58,298 bases of DNA from Bacteroidales bacterium (GCA_017509755.1 JAFWOY010000022.1:1-58298); one strand, 5' to 3'. Counted from the first letter of the stretch, positions 26,361 to 35,608 are shown. Notes: generated from the sequence alone by a model not told the origin. Translations and numbers: made by a program.

Positions 26361-27308
26361 TTAGCGAGATAAAATCTTGCTCTCGTAAAGGACGTTATTA
26401 ACATTCTTCACAGCGGCAGCGCTCTTTGCGAAAGCCGCCTGCTCTTCAGCGGTCAGATCGTATTTGAGGATCTTCTCGCAGCCGCGCTTACCGATCACAG
26501 CGGGAACGCCGATGCAGAGGTCTTCCTGGCCATACTCGCCTTCCAGGTAGCAGCAGCAAGGGAATACTTTCTTCTCGTCGAGGAGGATCGATTTGACCAT
26601 GGCAGCGCAGGAAGCACCCGGAGCATACCAGGCGGAGGTGCCGAGGAGTTTGGTCAGGGTAGCGCCGCCAACCATCGTGGATGCAACAACTTTCTGGCCG
26701 GCCGCCTTGGTGAGGAGCTTCGTCACAGGCATGCTCTTGCAGGTCGCCTTGCTCAGGAGCGGAATCATCGTCGTGTCGCCGTGGCCACCGATTACGATGC
26801 CCTCCACGTCGCTCGGAGCGGCTTTCAGGGCCTGGCTCAGATAGTAGCAGAAGCGGTTGCTGTCGAGCTGTCCGCCCATGCCGATCACGCGGTTCTTCGG
26901 CAGGCCGGTGGCTTTGAGGGTCAGGTACGTCATCGTGTCCATCGGGTTGGAGATGATGATGAAGATCGCTTTCGGAGAATATTTGAGGGCGTTGGAAACC
27001 ACGCCATTGACGATACCGGCGTTCACACCGATAAGTTCCTCGCGGGTCATGCCGGGTTTGCGCGGGATGCCCGAGGTAATGACGACCACGTCGGAATTAC
27101 GGGTGGCCGCATAGTCGTTGGTGACGCCTTTGATGCGGGTATTGAAGCCGTACATCTTGGCGGTCTGCATCATATCGATAGCCTTACCTTCGGAGAGACC
27201 TTCCTTGATGTCGAGAAGAACGAGATCCGAGCAAATCTTCAGATGTGCAATGGCGTTTGCACAGGTAGCGCCCACATTGCCGGCGCCGATGACTGTAACT
27301 TTAGACAT
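26361..27308 (-). CDS. mdh: malate dehydrogenase (LDH-like class)
   Basis: The 315-aa protein begins with the NAD-binding motif VTVIGAGNVGATCANAIA. It has the catalytic-loop arginine region GIPRKPGMTREELI and the active-site histidine in GGHGDTTMIP. The double-arginine-like IPRKPGMTR segment fits malate rather than lactate dehydrogenase. It interconverts malate and oxaloacetate and so feeds the fumarate/succinate branch served by frdAB elsewhere in the window. It is a monocistronic gene, divergent from ybeY. Confidence 0.94.
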   Translation of the reverse strand: MSKVTVIGAGNVGATCANAIAHLKICSDLVLLDIKEGLSEGKAIDMMQTAKMYGFNTRIKGVTNDYAATRNSDVVVITSGIPRKPGMTREELIGVNAGIVNGVVSNALKYSPKAIFIIISNPMDTMTYLTLKATGLPKNRVIGMGGQLDSNRFCYYLSQALKAAPSDVEGIVIGGHGDTTMIPLLSKATCKSMPVTKLLTKAAGQKVVASTMVGGATLTKLLGTSAWYAPGASCAAMVKSILLDEKKVFPCCCYLEGEYGQEDLCIGVPAVIGKRGCEKILKYDLTAEEQAAFAKSAAAVKNVNNVLYESKILSR

Positions 27309-27364
27309 AATGATTATTTGTTTGAGTAGTTTTTGATTTTATGTAAATTTGTCTGTTTAATCCG

Positions 27365-27372
27365 CAAAGTTA
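27365..27372 (-). promoter_or_regulatory. -7 element of mdh
   Basis: The minus strand reads TAACTTTG (27372-27365), a match to TAnnTTTG about 57 nt before the mdh start. Confidence 0.5.
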
Positions 27373-27381
27373 TAAATTTTT

Positions 27382-27834
27382 ATGATTCGGTATTTCACGG
27401 AAGACACGTCTTTCTCACTTAAAGGTAAGCGACTGATTAGTAAATGGTTGCGTCAAGTTGCCCGGGAAAATGGCCATACGGTGGGCGAGCTCAACTACAT
27501 TTTCTGCTCCGATCCGTACCTGCTGGCCATCAACCAGCAATTTCTGGACCACGACTATTATACGGACATCATCACGTTCGACAATTCCGACGACTACTTC
27601 CAGGAGACCGGTAAGTTGGGTGTAAGTGCTGATATCTATATCAGTATCGATACGGTCCGGGCAAACGGAGATGTCTATGGCGAAGGCTTTGACCGCGAAT
27701 TGGACCGGGTGATCGTGCACGGTTTGCTGCATCTGGTCGGCTACGATGACGTGACGGAATGGAAGCGGCGCCGGATGCGGGCGGTGGAGAACCGCGCCTT
27801 GAAATTATTGGATGCCATTCGGGCAGGGGAGTAG
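27382..27834 (+). CDS. ybeY: endoribonuclease/rRNA maturation factor YbeY
   Basis: The 150-aa protein has the UPF0054 metal motif HGLLHLVGYDD (near residues 113-123). The usual third histidine of the H-x3-H-x5-H signature is Asp here, a replacement also common in Bacteroidetes homologs. YbeY acts in 16S rRNA 3' maturation and ribosome quality control. It ends 6 nt before mnmG starts, so the two form one transcript. Confidence 0.93.
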   Translation: MIRYFTEDTSFSLKGKRLISKWLRQVARENGHTVGELNYIFCSDPYLLAINQQFLDHDYYTDIITFDNSDDYFQETGKLGVSADIYISIDTVRANGDVYGEGFDRELDRVIVHGLLHLVGYDDVTEWKRRRMRAVENRALKLLDAIRAGE

Positions 27835-27840
27835 TCAGCC

Positions 27841-30165
27841 ATGATAGCCACGTACGACATCATTGTAGTTGGAGCCGGCCATGCGGGCTGCGAAGCGGCC
27901 GTGGCGGCGGCCCGGCTGGGTTCGCGTGTCCTGCTCGTTACGCAGGACATGAACAAGATCGCGCAGATGTCGTGCAACCCGGCGATGGGAGGGATTGCCA
28001 AAGGGCAACTTGTCCGGGAGATCGATGCCTTGGGCGGCTGTTCGGGGATTGTTACCGATGCCTCGACCATCCAGTTCAGGATGCTCAACCGGTCGAAGGG
28101 CCCGGCGATGTGGAGTCCACGCGCCCAGTGTGATAAACGCAACTTTTCGCTGAACTGGCGTTATGTGCTCGAAAATACCTGTGGCTTAGACATTTGGCAA
28201 GATTCTGTGGTCGAAATAACCTTCCGAGAATCGCATATTTCCGGGGTTCGTCTGGGCATGGGTGCTGAATTTGGTGCCAAAGCGGTGATTCTGACTGCCG
28301 GTACTTTCCTTGACGGGCGACTGTTTGTCGGAACCGAGATGGCTGAAGGAGGCAGGCTAGGGGAGTTGCCTTCAAAAGGCTTGTCTGCCATTTTGGCGGC
28401 GCACGGTCTTTCTGTCGGGCGGATGAAAACAGGCACCCCTCCGCGCATCGATGTCCGTTCGCTCGATCTTTCCCGTCTCGAACGACAGGATGGCGACGAG
28501 ACGCCCGAACGCTTTTCCTATCTTCCGATCCCGACCGCCATCCAGCAGGGGAAACCTCAGAAGTGCTGCTATCAAGTGCACACCAATCCACGTGTGCACG
28601 AAATCCTTCGGACCGGCTTCGACCGGTCGCCACTTTTCACCGGAAAGATTCAAGGGGTCGGTCCACGTTATTGTCCTTCCATCGAAGACAAGCTACGGAC
28701 CTTTGCCGGCAAGGATTCGCATCTGCTTTTCCTCGAACCGGAAGGCTGGGATACCTATGAATACTATCTGCAAGGCTTCTCTTCCTCGCTGCCGCTCGAA
28801 ACACAGATTGAAGCCTTGCATGCGATCGAAGGATTGGAAGAGGTGCGGATATTCCGCCCCGCTTATGCCGTGGAATATGATTATTTCGATCCGACCCAGT
28901 TGCAGGCAACACTTGAGTCGAAAGTAATACCAGGTCTGTATCTGGCCGGGCAAGTCAATGGCACGACGGGTTACGAAGAAGCGGCTGCGCAGGGCTTGAT
29001 GGCCGGCATCAATGCGCATCTCAAATTGACTGCACAAGAACCGCTGATCCTGAAACGCGATGAAGCCTATATCGGCGTTTTGATCGATGATTTGATTACC
29101 AAAGGAGTGGACGAACCGTACCGCATGTTTACATCCCGGGCCGAGTTCCGGATTCTGCTCCGACAGGATGATACAGACCGGCGTCTTACACCGATCGGCC
29201 GTCGAATCGGTCTAGTGGATGATTTCCGCTGGGAAGTCTTACAAAAGAAATGGGAAGCGGTGGATCGATGGATCGCGTATCTCGAAGAAACGCCCCTAAA
29301 ACCGGAGGTCGTCAACGGCTATCTTGAAAGCGTCGATTCTGCTCCTATCGACAAGACAAAACGCGCTGCGGAAATCCTCGTCCGCCCGAATGTTTCCCTT
29401 TCCGGTTTGATGGAGTACCTTCCCGATGTTCTACGTAGAACATGTGTTGACTGGGGCGCTGCCCCAAACCCCGCCGCTTCGGCCTGCTATCCCACAGGGC
29501 TCCCGCAACGGCCTCCGCTAGCGCCTGATGGCGCATGCGACGAGGCTTGTTCTATGGCGCGGGTGGTTGATTGCTCCAGAGCCCATGCCACCCTCGGCAC
29601 TGTAAGAGGGAGGGGCCCATGCGAAGCATGGGAGGGGTCGAGCGGAGCGAGACGGTTCTGGAGCAACAACCAGAGCGCAGAACAAGCCTCATCAACTACG
29701 AAAACCGCTTTGGCATCCTCTTGGTCTGGTCGAGAAAAGCCGGCTGAATTTTCCTTTGATGGCGCTTGTGTTAAGATCCCCGATCCGGTTGGAGATGGCG
29801 CCGTTCGTAATGCCCAGCTTAATGCGCAGGACTGTTCTGAACTGTTGCCGTTGCGTATACCGTGGTCGGGAAGGAAAGCGCCTGCCATCGTTCGTTTTGA
29901 TGAGAAAGAGATTCTCGATGCCGCAGCGATCCAGATCAAGTATGCCGGTTATATTGACCGGGAGCGGCGGCTCGCTGAAAAGATACAACGTCTCGAAGAT
30001 TTGACGATCCCCGAAAACTTTGACTTTCAAAAACTGACGGCCCTTTCTATGGAGTGCCGAATCAAACTGGAGCGTTACCGGCCGCACACCATCGCCCAGG
30101 CCTCGCGCATTTCCGGAGTCTCGCCTGCAGATATCTCTGTTCTCCTCGTCTATTTCGGTCGCTGA
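27841..30165 (+). CDS. mnmG: tRNA uridine-5-carboxymethylaminomethyl modification enzyme MnmG, with large in-frame insertion
   Basis: The frame is open over 774 codons, against about 620 for the family. The N-terminal FAD domain ([21 protein letters not shown]), the SCNPAMGG motif, TPPRIDVRS and the C-terminal end ([20 protein letters not shown]) are all intact. Between [10 protein letters not shown] (about residue 530) and [16 protein letters not shown] (about 689) there are about 150 extra residues of odd composition (Ala/Ser/Gly/Arg-rich). They are encoded by a palindrome-rich segment with no family counterpart. MnmG with MnmE modifies wobble U34. The insertion falls before the C-terminal helical domain that binds MnmE and tRNA, so activity may survive. 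An alternative is an excised or processed sequence. Confidence 0.93.
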   Translation: MIATYDIIVVGAGHAGCEAAVAAARLGSRVLLVTQDMNKIAQMSCNPAMGGIAKGQLVREIDALGGCSGIVTDASTIQFRMLNRSKGPAMWSPRAQCDKRNFSLNWRYVLENTCGLDIWQDSVVEITFRESHISGVRLGMGAEFGAKAVILTAGTFLDGRLFVGTEMAEGGRLGELPSKGLSAILAAHGLSVGRMKTGTPPRIDVRSLDLSRLERQDGDETPERFSYLPIPTAIQQGKPQKCCYQVHTNPRVHEILRTGFDRSPLFTGKIQGVGPRYCPSIEDKLRTFAGKDSHLLFLEPEGWDTYEYYLQGFSSSLPLETQIEALHAIEGLEEVRIFRPAYAVEYDYFDPTQLQATLESKVIPGLYLAGQVNGTTGYEEAAAQGLMAGINAHLKLTAQEPLILKRDEAYIGVLIDDLITKGVDEPYRMFTSRAEFRILLRQDDTDRRLTPIGRRIGLVDDFRWEVLQKKWEAVDRWIAYLEETPLKPEVVNGYLESVDSAPIDKTKRAAEILVRPNVSLSGLMEYLPDVLRRTCVDWGAAPNPAASACYPTGLPQRPPLAPDGACDEACSMARVVDCSRAHATLGTVRGRGPCEAWEGSSGARRFWSNNQSAEQASSTTKTALASSWSGREKPAEFSFDGACVKIPDPVGDGAVRNAQLNAQDCSELLPLRIPWSGRKAPAIVRFDEKEILDAAAIQIKYAGYIDRERRLAEKIQRLEDLTIPENFDFQKLTALSMECRIKLERYRPHTIAQASRISGVSPADISVLLVYFGR
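29426..29443. other. parS-like palindrome inside mnmG
   Basis: ATGTTCTACGTAGAACAT is an 18-bp perfect palindrome. Its inner 16-mer differs from TGTTCCACGTGGAACA at two symmetric positions. It lies exactly at the left border of the mnmG insertion. Confidence 0.5.
29446..29895. repeat. palindrome-rich inserted segment in mnmG
   Basis: The insert starts with CTGGGGC...GCCCCA and runs through CGCTAGCGCCTGATGGCGC. This start shares layout and words with the 76-bp repeats at 45161-45335. It then contains a large dyad: GAGGCTTGTTCT (29542-29553) with AGAACAAGCCTC (29679-29690), and inside it TTGCTCCAGA (29571-29580) with TCTGGAGCAA (29657-29666). A small hairpin CCCATGC/GCATGGG sits at the tip. Its whole length is free of stop codons in the mnmG frame. 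Confidence 0.7.
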
Positions 30166-30178
30166 CAATCCTTTCAAG

Positions 30179-30211
30179 TTGTTCCACGTGGAACATATTT
30201 TATTATATTTG
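30179..30211 (+). promoter_or_regulatory. promoter of the acyl-CoA ligase gene, overlapping parS
   Basis: TTG (30179-30181), 22 nt, TATATTTG (30204-30211) fits the Bacteroidetes promoter consensus; the ATG is at 30229. The -33 element and spacer coincide with the parS palindrome, so ParB binding could block this promoter. Confidence 0.6.
30180..30195. other. parS centromere-like site
   Basis: TGTTCCACGTGGAACA is a perfect 16-bp palindrome identical to the ParB-binding parS sequence described in Pseudomonas and close to the general bacterial consensus. It lies 14 bp after the mnmG stop, overlapping the -33 region of the fadD-like gene. parAB genes are not in the window. Confidence 0.8.
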
Positions 30212-30228
30212 TGAAAATTTGATAAACT

Positions 30229-32004
30229 ATGGAAATCCTGCGCACCTTCGACTTGCTCGAAAATCTCAAGACGTATCCTCCTAAAGAGGATATCCTGGCC
30301 CGTCGTACACGGGGAAAATGGATCAAGTACAGTATTGATCAGTATTACGATATTTCCCACACCGTGGCCTATGGTCTGCTTGCGCTGGGTTACAAACCAG
30401 GCACCAAAGTCATCACCATCACCAACAACCGTCCCGAGTGGAATTTCATGGATATGGGTATCAACCTGGCCCACATGATCCATATCCCGGTCTATAGTAC
30501 CTTGAGTAAAGACGACTATCTCCACATCTTCCAGCATTCCGATGTGGAGTTGATTGTCGTCGGAACGCCCACGCTCTATAAGAAAGTAGCTCCGATTGCG
30601 GCAGAAGTGGATCGTGAAATCAAGTTTCTGATGATGGATGACGACGACGAAGTGATGTCGCTGTCCAAACTTTATGAACTGGGCCGCGAGAATAAAGAAC
30701 GCTTCGCTCCGGTCGTGGAGGAAAACAAGAAAACCATCAGTCCCGACGAATGCGCCAGTATCGTTTATACGTCGGGCACGACCGGTTTGCCGAAAGGCGT
30801 CATGCTTTCGCACCGCAACATGATGTTCAATTCGCATGGACATGCCCTCCGGCAAACCAAGAACTACAACCACAAGATGGTGAGTTTCCTGCCGCTTTGC
30901 CACATGTACGAGCGTACCATGAACTATGAATATCAGGAACTTGCCATCAGTACCTATTATGCCGAAAGTCTGGCTACCATCGCATCCGACCTGAAGGATT
31001 GTCATTCGGACGGATTCTGCGCGGTCCCTCGCGTGCTTGAGATGATGTACGGTAAACTCGAAGAGGCAGGCAAGAAGCTGACGGGTTTCAAACGCAAGAT
31101 CTACGAGGCTGCCTGGCGTTACGCCAATACGTTTGACAACGAAAACACCAGCTGGTTCTATCTCCAGAAGCAGAAACTCTTCGACAAGCTGGTCTATAGC
31201 AAATGGCGCGAGAACCTGGGTGGTCACGAGATGCTCGTAGTGAGCGGTGGCTCTTCCATTCAGGCCAAGATCGTGCGCTGCTTCAATGCGGCGAAACTCT
31301 ATATCTTTGAGGGTTACGGACTTACCGAAACATCTCCCGTCATCGCCGTCAACTCTCCGGCCGACAAGTACAATGTCATCGGCACCGTGGGCAAAGCGAT
31401 GGATGGTACCGAGCTGTCCTTCGCCGAAGACGGCGAGATTCTTACCCGCGGGCCGCACGTCATGCTGGGCTATTACAAGAATCCGGAGGCGACGAAAGAG
31501 ATGATTGACGCGGACGGCTGGCTTCACACGGGCGACATCGGTTACCTGCAGGATGGCAAATACCTCAAGATTACCGACCGCAAGAAAGAGATCTTCAAGC
31601 TTTCATCCGGCAAGTACATTGCACCGCAGGTGCTCGAGACCCTGCTGCGTGAAAGCGAGTACATTGACAACGCCTTTGTTTTCGGCGCCAATGAGAAGTT
31701 CGCTTCTGCCATCATCCTTCCGGCCTATGCCAAGCTGAAAGCCTATGCCGAGGAACAGGGTATTGCTGTTGAGAATAAGGAGCAACTTCTTGAGAACGAA
31801 AAGATTATGGGTCTCTTGAACCGAGAGGTGGCTGCCGTCAACAAGAAAGTTGCCGACCACGAAAACATCAAGAAGCCCCATTTCGCTTTCGATGAATGGT
31901 CGCCCGACAACGGGATGCTCTCCCAGACCCTAAAGCCCAAACGCCGCAACCTCAATAAGCGCTACGCCGAGGTGATAGCAAGCACTTATAAAACACCTGC
32001 ATAA
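30229..32004 (+). CDS. long-chain fatty acid-CoA ligase (AMP-forming)
   Basis: The 591-aa ANL-superfamily enzyme has the P-loop YTSGTTGLPKGVMLSHRN (about 181-198), the adenylate motif GYGLTETSP, the ribose-binding aspartate region WLHTGDIGYL and the hinge TDRKKEIFKLSSGKYIAP. It would activate fatty acids to acyl-CoA for membrane-lipid recycling or degradation. It matches FadD/FAA1-like ligases of Bacteroidetes in length. It ends 13 nt before the next secreted-protein gene starts. Confidence 0.93.
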   Translation: MEILRTFDLLENLKTYPPKEDILARRTRGKWIKYSIDQYYDISHTVAYGLLALGYKPGTKVITITNNRPEWNFMDMGINLAHMIHIPVYSTLSKDDYLHIFQHSDVELIVVGTPTLYKKVAPIAAEVDREIKFLMMDDDDEVMSLSKLYELGRENKERFAPVVEENKKTISPDECASIVYTSGTTGLPKGVMLSHRNMMFNSHGHALRQTKNYNHKMVSFLPLCHMYERTMNYEYQELAISTYYAESLATIASDLKDCHSDGFCAVPRVLEMMYGKLEEAGKKLTGFKRKIYEAAWRYANTFDNENTSWFYLQKQKLFDKLVYSKWRENLGGHEMLVVSGGSSIQAKIVRCFNAAKLYIFEGYGLTETSPVIAVNSPADKYNVIGTVGKAMDGTELSFAEDGEILTRGPHVMLGYYKNPEATKEMIDADGWLHTGDIGYLQDGKYLKITDRKKEIFKLSSGKYIAPQVLETLLRESEYIDNAFVFGANEKFASAIILPAYAKLKAYAEEQGIAVENKEQLLENEKIMGLLNREVAAVNKKVADHENIKKPHFAFDEWSPDNGMLSQTLKPKRRNLNKRYAEVIASTYKTPA

Positions 32005-32017
32005 ACCTACACAAGTC

Positions 32018-33298
32018 ATGAAACAGATTCAAACCGCCCTCTTTTTCGTGTGTGCGTTGCTGGTCGCCCTTCCCGCGGTCGCCCAGCAAGGCAAGGTACT
32101 GAACCCATCAGCTGCGGCGATTGCCGCTGATCCGGGCGCATCCGACCAGACGGTCAGGGACGGCTATAGCAAACCGACATCCCATATTCGCGCCATGTAC
32201 GAGCGGCTGGATCCGGCACTTTTCATCTATAAGCCGTACTATCAGGGAGATAACCGTTATTTCTATTATGTCGAAGCCGATCCGAATGCCAAAAATTCTC
32301 CCAAAGAATTCAATGACCAGTGCTACAAGTGGTTTATGTACAAGGCGCAGGATGAATACGGCGTTGGCTGGACTCGGATAGGCACTTTCTTCGGCGGCAC
32401 GCCGGGCCATGACGGGCAATATGTCCTGTATGGGGAGCACGCGATGCATGCCGGTTTTGCCGAAGTCATCGCCGATCCGGGATCGAGCAATCCGTTCAAC
32501 CATTTCCTTCACGCCTGTACGATCCTGGATATTTCTTCCGAGTCGGCGGTGTCTTATGGCGGTCCTTACAACGCGACGGAAAAGGTGATCCGATACAACG
32601 ACGGAAAAGTCTATCCGATGATCGAAACCGTCGGTGACCAGCTCGACCGAAACCGGCGGATGAAAGCCCTTGCCGAATCCGTTATTGTGAAAGAGTCTCC
32701 CTTTGACCTCCTGGTCTTCATGGCCGACTGGATATGGTCGAGGTATCAGGACCGGCAGAAGGCCGGCAAGTTCTTCTATATCGACGCCGTCGAGTATATG
32801 GAAACGTGTGCCCTGATGGCCGCCCACTCAGCCCTGTCAAGTGGTGACGCGAAGGAGCAGGAGCGCTGCCAGGCCCTGGCAAAGAAGCACATGTCCCAGA
32901 ATGAAGAGATTCAGGCCAAGAAGATGGATTTTTATATTGCCAACGGCGCTGCCGCCAAGGATAAGGCCTCGCAGATAACCATGGCACAGATGCCCAAAGC
33001 AGCGATGCGTGACGCCAATATGGAGGCAGCCATGATGAAGATTGCCAAGCAGCTTCTTCCAGGCTCCGATGTCAAACAGATCCTCATCAAGGATGTCGGC
33101 TGGAACTATGACAAAAATGCCCTGGGCCAGGTCATTGCCCGTTACAAGAACGCCTGGGTCGTCCGTACCACTTCGGAAGGAAGGACCGTCATGTCGACCT
33201 ACAGTTTCAAGCAGGACGCTACGGGCGGCGGCTCTTTCGGCAGCTGGCAGTACCGTGGTACTGGGACCGACGCAATGACGATTGTTGACTGGAAATAA
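32018..33298 (+). CDS. secreted protein of unknown function (paralog A)
   Basis: The 426-aa protein has a clear signal peptide (MKQIQTALFFVCALLVALPAVAQ). The mature part has a long helical centre and a C-terminal beta region (about 335-426: VKQILIKDVGWNYDKNALG, GGGSFGSWQYRGTG). That C-terminus resembles the C-terminus of the next gene, so the two are paralogs in this part, although their N-terminal regions differ. I recognise no enzyme motif. It may belong to the secreted Bacteroidales proteins that share this C-terminal domain. Confidence 0.7.
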   Translation: MKQIQTALFFVCALLVALPAVAQQGKVLNPSAAAIAADPGASDQTVRDGYSKPTSHIRAMYERLDPALFIYKPYYQGDNRYFYYVEADPNAKNSPKEFNDQCYKWFMYKAQDEYGVGWTRIGTFFGGTPGHDGQYVLYGEHAMHAGFAEVIADPGSSNPFNHFLHACTILDISSESAVSYGGPYNATEKVIRYNDGKVYPMIETVGDQLDRNRRMKALAESVIVKESPFDLLVFMADWIWSRYQDRQKAGKFFYIDAVEYMETCALMAAHSALSSGDAKEQERCQALAKKHMSQNEEIQAKKMDFYIANGAAAKDKASQITMAQMPKAAMRDANMEAAMMKIAKQLLPGSDVKQILIKDVGWNYDKNALGQVIARYKNAWVVRTTSEGRTVMSTYSFKQDATGGGSFGSWQYRGTGTDAMTIVDWK

Positions 33299-33324
33299 CG
33301 AGGACACCCAAAGCGAATACCACG

Positions 33325-34422
33325 ATGAAACAGATTTATTTTGCACTGCTTCTCCTGTGCGCGATGCTGGTGGCGGTTCCCGCCCAGGCGCAACAGGAGC
33401 CCCCGGTTCCCAAAATTATGGCATTGCCTGCTTTTCAGTCCGGAAATGAATTGGACGAATACACGGAAAAGGTCTTCTGGGGCTTGCGCGATGCCACACC
33501 TGAAGAAACCCAAGTCCTGGCAGACCAGCTTACTGCCCGGCTGAAATGGATTGACAAGCAGTCGGACGATATGGAGAAAGGGATCCGGACGATGGACAAG
33601 AAGCTGTATGACCAATATATGAAGGAAACGCAGAACTGGATCTATTTCTATCTGAAAGTCGGCGAACGTTTTCACCAGAATTTTTGCCGGATCAACCTCA
33701 AACACAACGACAAGGGGCAATGGTATATCGAGGAGGCCTTTCCCGAAATCACTACGGGACATTGGGTTGCCGGCGTTCCTGAAAGCCAGGTCGGCGTCAA
33801 TGGCCATTCGTTGGAAAACAAGGGAACCCTGATTTCTTTGAACAATGGCAAGAGACCCTTCCGATTCGGCTATATTCTGAGTAATGACCCTGCTCCGTCC
33901 GAGCTGATACCCATCATCGTCACCGGAGAAGAGCTGGAGGTCGCCAAGCGGGACCGTAATCTGGCCTGGAACGTAGCGGTGCTCTTTGCAGGATATCCGG
34001 TCCAGGTCTTTACCCCCGGTTCGGATTATTATGAAAGATTCCGTCTTTATCAGCAGTTGTCCTTTTTCTATCTGCAAGCTTTCGATGAGGCCATGGCCAA
34101 CAATACGCCCGATAAAATGACATTCAAGCCGATGCCGAAAGCCGGAGGAATGCACGCTTCGATGAAGGCCAAAGTACTTGCCGTCGAAAAGAGCGTTTCC
34201 AAGGATGTGGTGGACGTAGTCATTACCAGTGATTCCTGGCAGATCGATCGCAACGCGGCCGGGCAGCCGGTCCGCCGCGTCATTTTCGGCTATTCCATCG
34301 TCAATACCCCTAACGGCAAGATGGCCACCCGTGTCTCCTGGGCCGAAGATCATCAGGGCGGCGGCCAATACGGAGCCCTCCACGCCTATGGCAATGGAAT
34401 GGCATCGTTCTATGTGAAATAA
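33325..34422 (+). CDS. secreted protein of unknown function (paralog B)
   Basis: The 365-aa protein has a signal peptide nearly identical in pattern to its neighbour (MKQIYFALLLLCAMLVAVPAQAQQ). Its C-terminal 95 residues (VVDVVITSDSWQIDRNAAGQ, GGGQYGALHAYGNG) align with the C-terminus of paralog A; the N-terminal region is unrelated to it. No catalytic motif is visible. The 26-nt spacing suggests co-transcription with paralog A. Confidence 0.7.
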   Translation: MKQIYFALLLLCAMLVAVPAQAQQEPPVPKIMALPAFQSGNELDEYTEKVFWGLRDATPEETQVLADQLTARLKWIDKQSDDMEKGIRTMDKKLYDQYMKETQNWIYFYLKVGERFHQNFCRINLKHNDKGQWYIEEAFPEITTGHWVAGVPESQVGVNGHSLENKGTLISLNNGKRPFRFGYILSNDPAPSELIPIIVTGEELEVAKRDRNLAWNVAVLFAGYPVQVFTPGSDYYERFRLYQQLSFFYLQAFDEAMANNTPDKMTFKPMPKAGGMHASMKAKVLAVEKSVSKDVVDVVITSDSWQIDRNAAGQPVRRVIFGYSIVNTPNGKMATRVSWAEDHQGGGQYGALHAYGNGMASFYVK

Positions 34423-34430
34423 AAAAAATG

Positions 34431-34461
34431 TTGCAATTGAAAAAAAATTAAGTTATATTTG
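34431..34461 (+). promoter_or_regulatory. promoter of gcvH
   Basis: TTG (34431-34433), 20 nt, TATATTTG (34454-34461) is a near-ideal Bacteroidetes promoter. The predicted start near 34468 leaves a 21-nt leader before ATG 34489. Confidence 0.7.
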
Positions 34462-34488
34462 CGCGAAATAAGTTTTATTAGCAATATT

Positions 34489-34863
34489 ATGAATACCCCT
34501 GCTGAACTTAAATACACGAAAGATCACGAATGGATCCGCGTCGAAGGTGACGTGGCCGTTGTCGGTATTACAGATTTCGCCCAGAGCGAACTGGGCGACA
34601 TTGTCTTCGTCGACATCCAAACCGAGGGCGAGACGCTTGCCAAAGAGGAAGTGTTCGGTACCATCGAGGCGGTCAAGACGGTGGCTGACGCGTTCATGCC
34701 GGTTTCCGGCGAGGTGGCTGAGGTGAATCCCGCCCTGGAGGGTGCGCCTGAGCTCGTCAACTCCGATCCTTACGGCGAAGGCTGGATGATCAAGATCAAA
34801 TTTTCCGACCCGTCGGAATTTGATACGCTCCTGTCTGCTGCGCAGTATGAGCAAATAATCTGA
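34489..34863 (+). CDS. gcvH: glycine cleavage system H protein
   Basis: From ATG 34489 ([20 protein letters not shown]) the protein is 124 aa, normal for GcvH. The lipoyl-lysine lies in [13 protein letters not shown] and the C-terminal [10 protein letters not shown] motif is present. It shuttles the aminomethyl group between the P, T and L proteins of glycine cleavage, or serves as a lipoyl carrier. Genes for the other subunits are not nearby. A ten-residue upstream extension was rejected because it would overlap the promoter. Confidence 0.95.
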   Translation: MNTPAELKYTKDHEWIRVEGDVAVVGITDFAQSELGDIVFVDIQTEGETLAKEEVFGTIEAVKTVADAFMPVSGEVAEVNPALEGAPELVNSDPYGEGWMIKIKFSDPSEFDTLLSAAQYEQII

Positions 34864-34892
34864 TTTGTAAAAAATCAAAAATGTGATGTGTT

Positions 34893-34922
34893 CAAGGGGA
34901 GTCCCAGACGGGATTCCCCTTG
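34893..34922 (+). terminator. terminator after gcvH
   Basis: CAAGGGGAGTCCC (34893-34905) pairs with GGGATTCCCCTTG (34910-34922) around a 4-nt loop; a G.T pair is the only non-Watson-Crick position. It is followed by GTTAAT and lies between the convergent gcvH and ruvA. Confidence 0.8.
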
Positions 34923-34934
34923 GTTAATGTATAG

Positions 34935-34955
34935 ACCCCCGGTCGGGCCGGGGGT
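34935..34955. repeat. second hairpin between gcvH and ruvA
   Basis: ACCCCCGG (34935-34942) and CCGGGGGT (34948-34955) flank a 5-nt loop. It is of the same type as the REP-like palindromes at 24218 and 17907, and may terminate ruvA transcripts. Confidence 0.6.
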
Positions 34956-34963
34956 GACGAGGG

Positions 34964-35554
34964 TCACATCATCTTGAGAGCCTTCTTGATGAGTTCTTCG
35001 ACGGTGCAGTCGGGTTGCTCCTTGAGGATTTTGTCGAGGACTTTTTCGATGGCGGGTTTGGCAAAACCGAGCATCACGAGTGCGCCCTGGGCCTCTTCGC
35101 GGACCGGGGAAGAGGCGATTGCCGTTTCGAAAGAGAATTCACTGCCGCCCTTGCCGATCTTGTCCTTGAGATCGATAATCAGGCGTTGGGCGGTCTTCAA
35201 TCCGATGCCCTTGACAGCTTTGAAGCGGTTGACATCCCCTTTGAGGACAGCCTCTTTGACTTCATCGGCCGTCATGGCCGAGAGAATCATCCGGGCAGAG
35301 CCGGGACCTACGCCGCTGACCGAGATCAAGTGGACGAAAACGCTGCGCTCGGCCTTGTCGGCAAAACCGAACAACGCTTCGTCGTCTTCCCGGACCAGAT
35401 GGTACGTAAAGAGTTTGACGGTTTTCCCCTGCGCGCCTTGCAATTTGGAAAATGTGCTCAGGGAGATGAACAGATCGTAGCCCACACCGCAGGCTTCCAC
35501 GATGGCGTCGGTGGGGGTGATTTCTACCAGCGAGCCGGTGATATATTCGTACAT
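34964..35554 (-). CDS. ruvA: Holliday junction DNA-binding protein RuvA
   Basis: The 196-aa protein has the RuvA OB-fold start (MYEYITGSLVEITPTDAIVE), the HhH pair (LISVSGVGPGSARMIL and KAVKGIGLKTAQRLIIDL) and the C-terminal domain that contacts RuvB (EEAQGALVMLGFAKPAIEKV). It forms the tetramer that holds Holliday junctions. ruvA and ruvB are 23 kb apart here, on the same strand. Confidence 0.95.
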   Translation of the reverse strand: MYEYITGSLVEITPTDAIVEACGVGYDLFISLSTFSKLQGAQGKTVKLFTYHLVREDDEALFGFADKAERSVFVHLISVSGVGPGSARMILSAMTADEVKEAVLKGDVNRFKAVKGIGLKTAQRLIIDLKDKIGKGGSEFSFETAIASSPVREEAQGALVMLGFAKPAIEKVLDKILKEQPDCTVEELIKKALKMM

Positions 35555-35591
35555 AGGGGACGGGTTTTCGCAAATTTTCTGTAAAAATAGT

Positions 35592-35599
35592 TATTTTTG
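35592..35599 (+). promoter_or_regulatory. -7 element of the sufS operon
   Basis: TATTTTTG (35592-35599) matches TAnnTTTG. The implied start near 35606 leaves almost no leader before ATG 35609. Confidence 0.45.
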
Positions 35600-35608
35600 C
35601 AGGATTGT

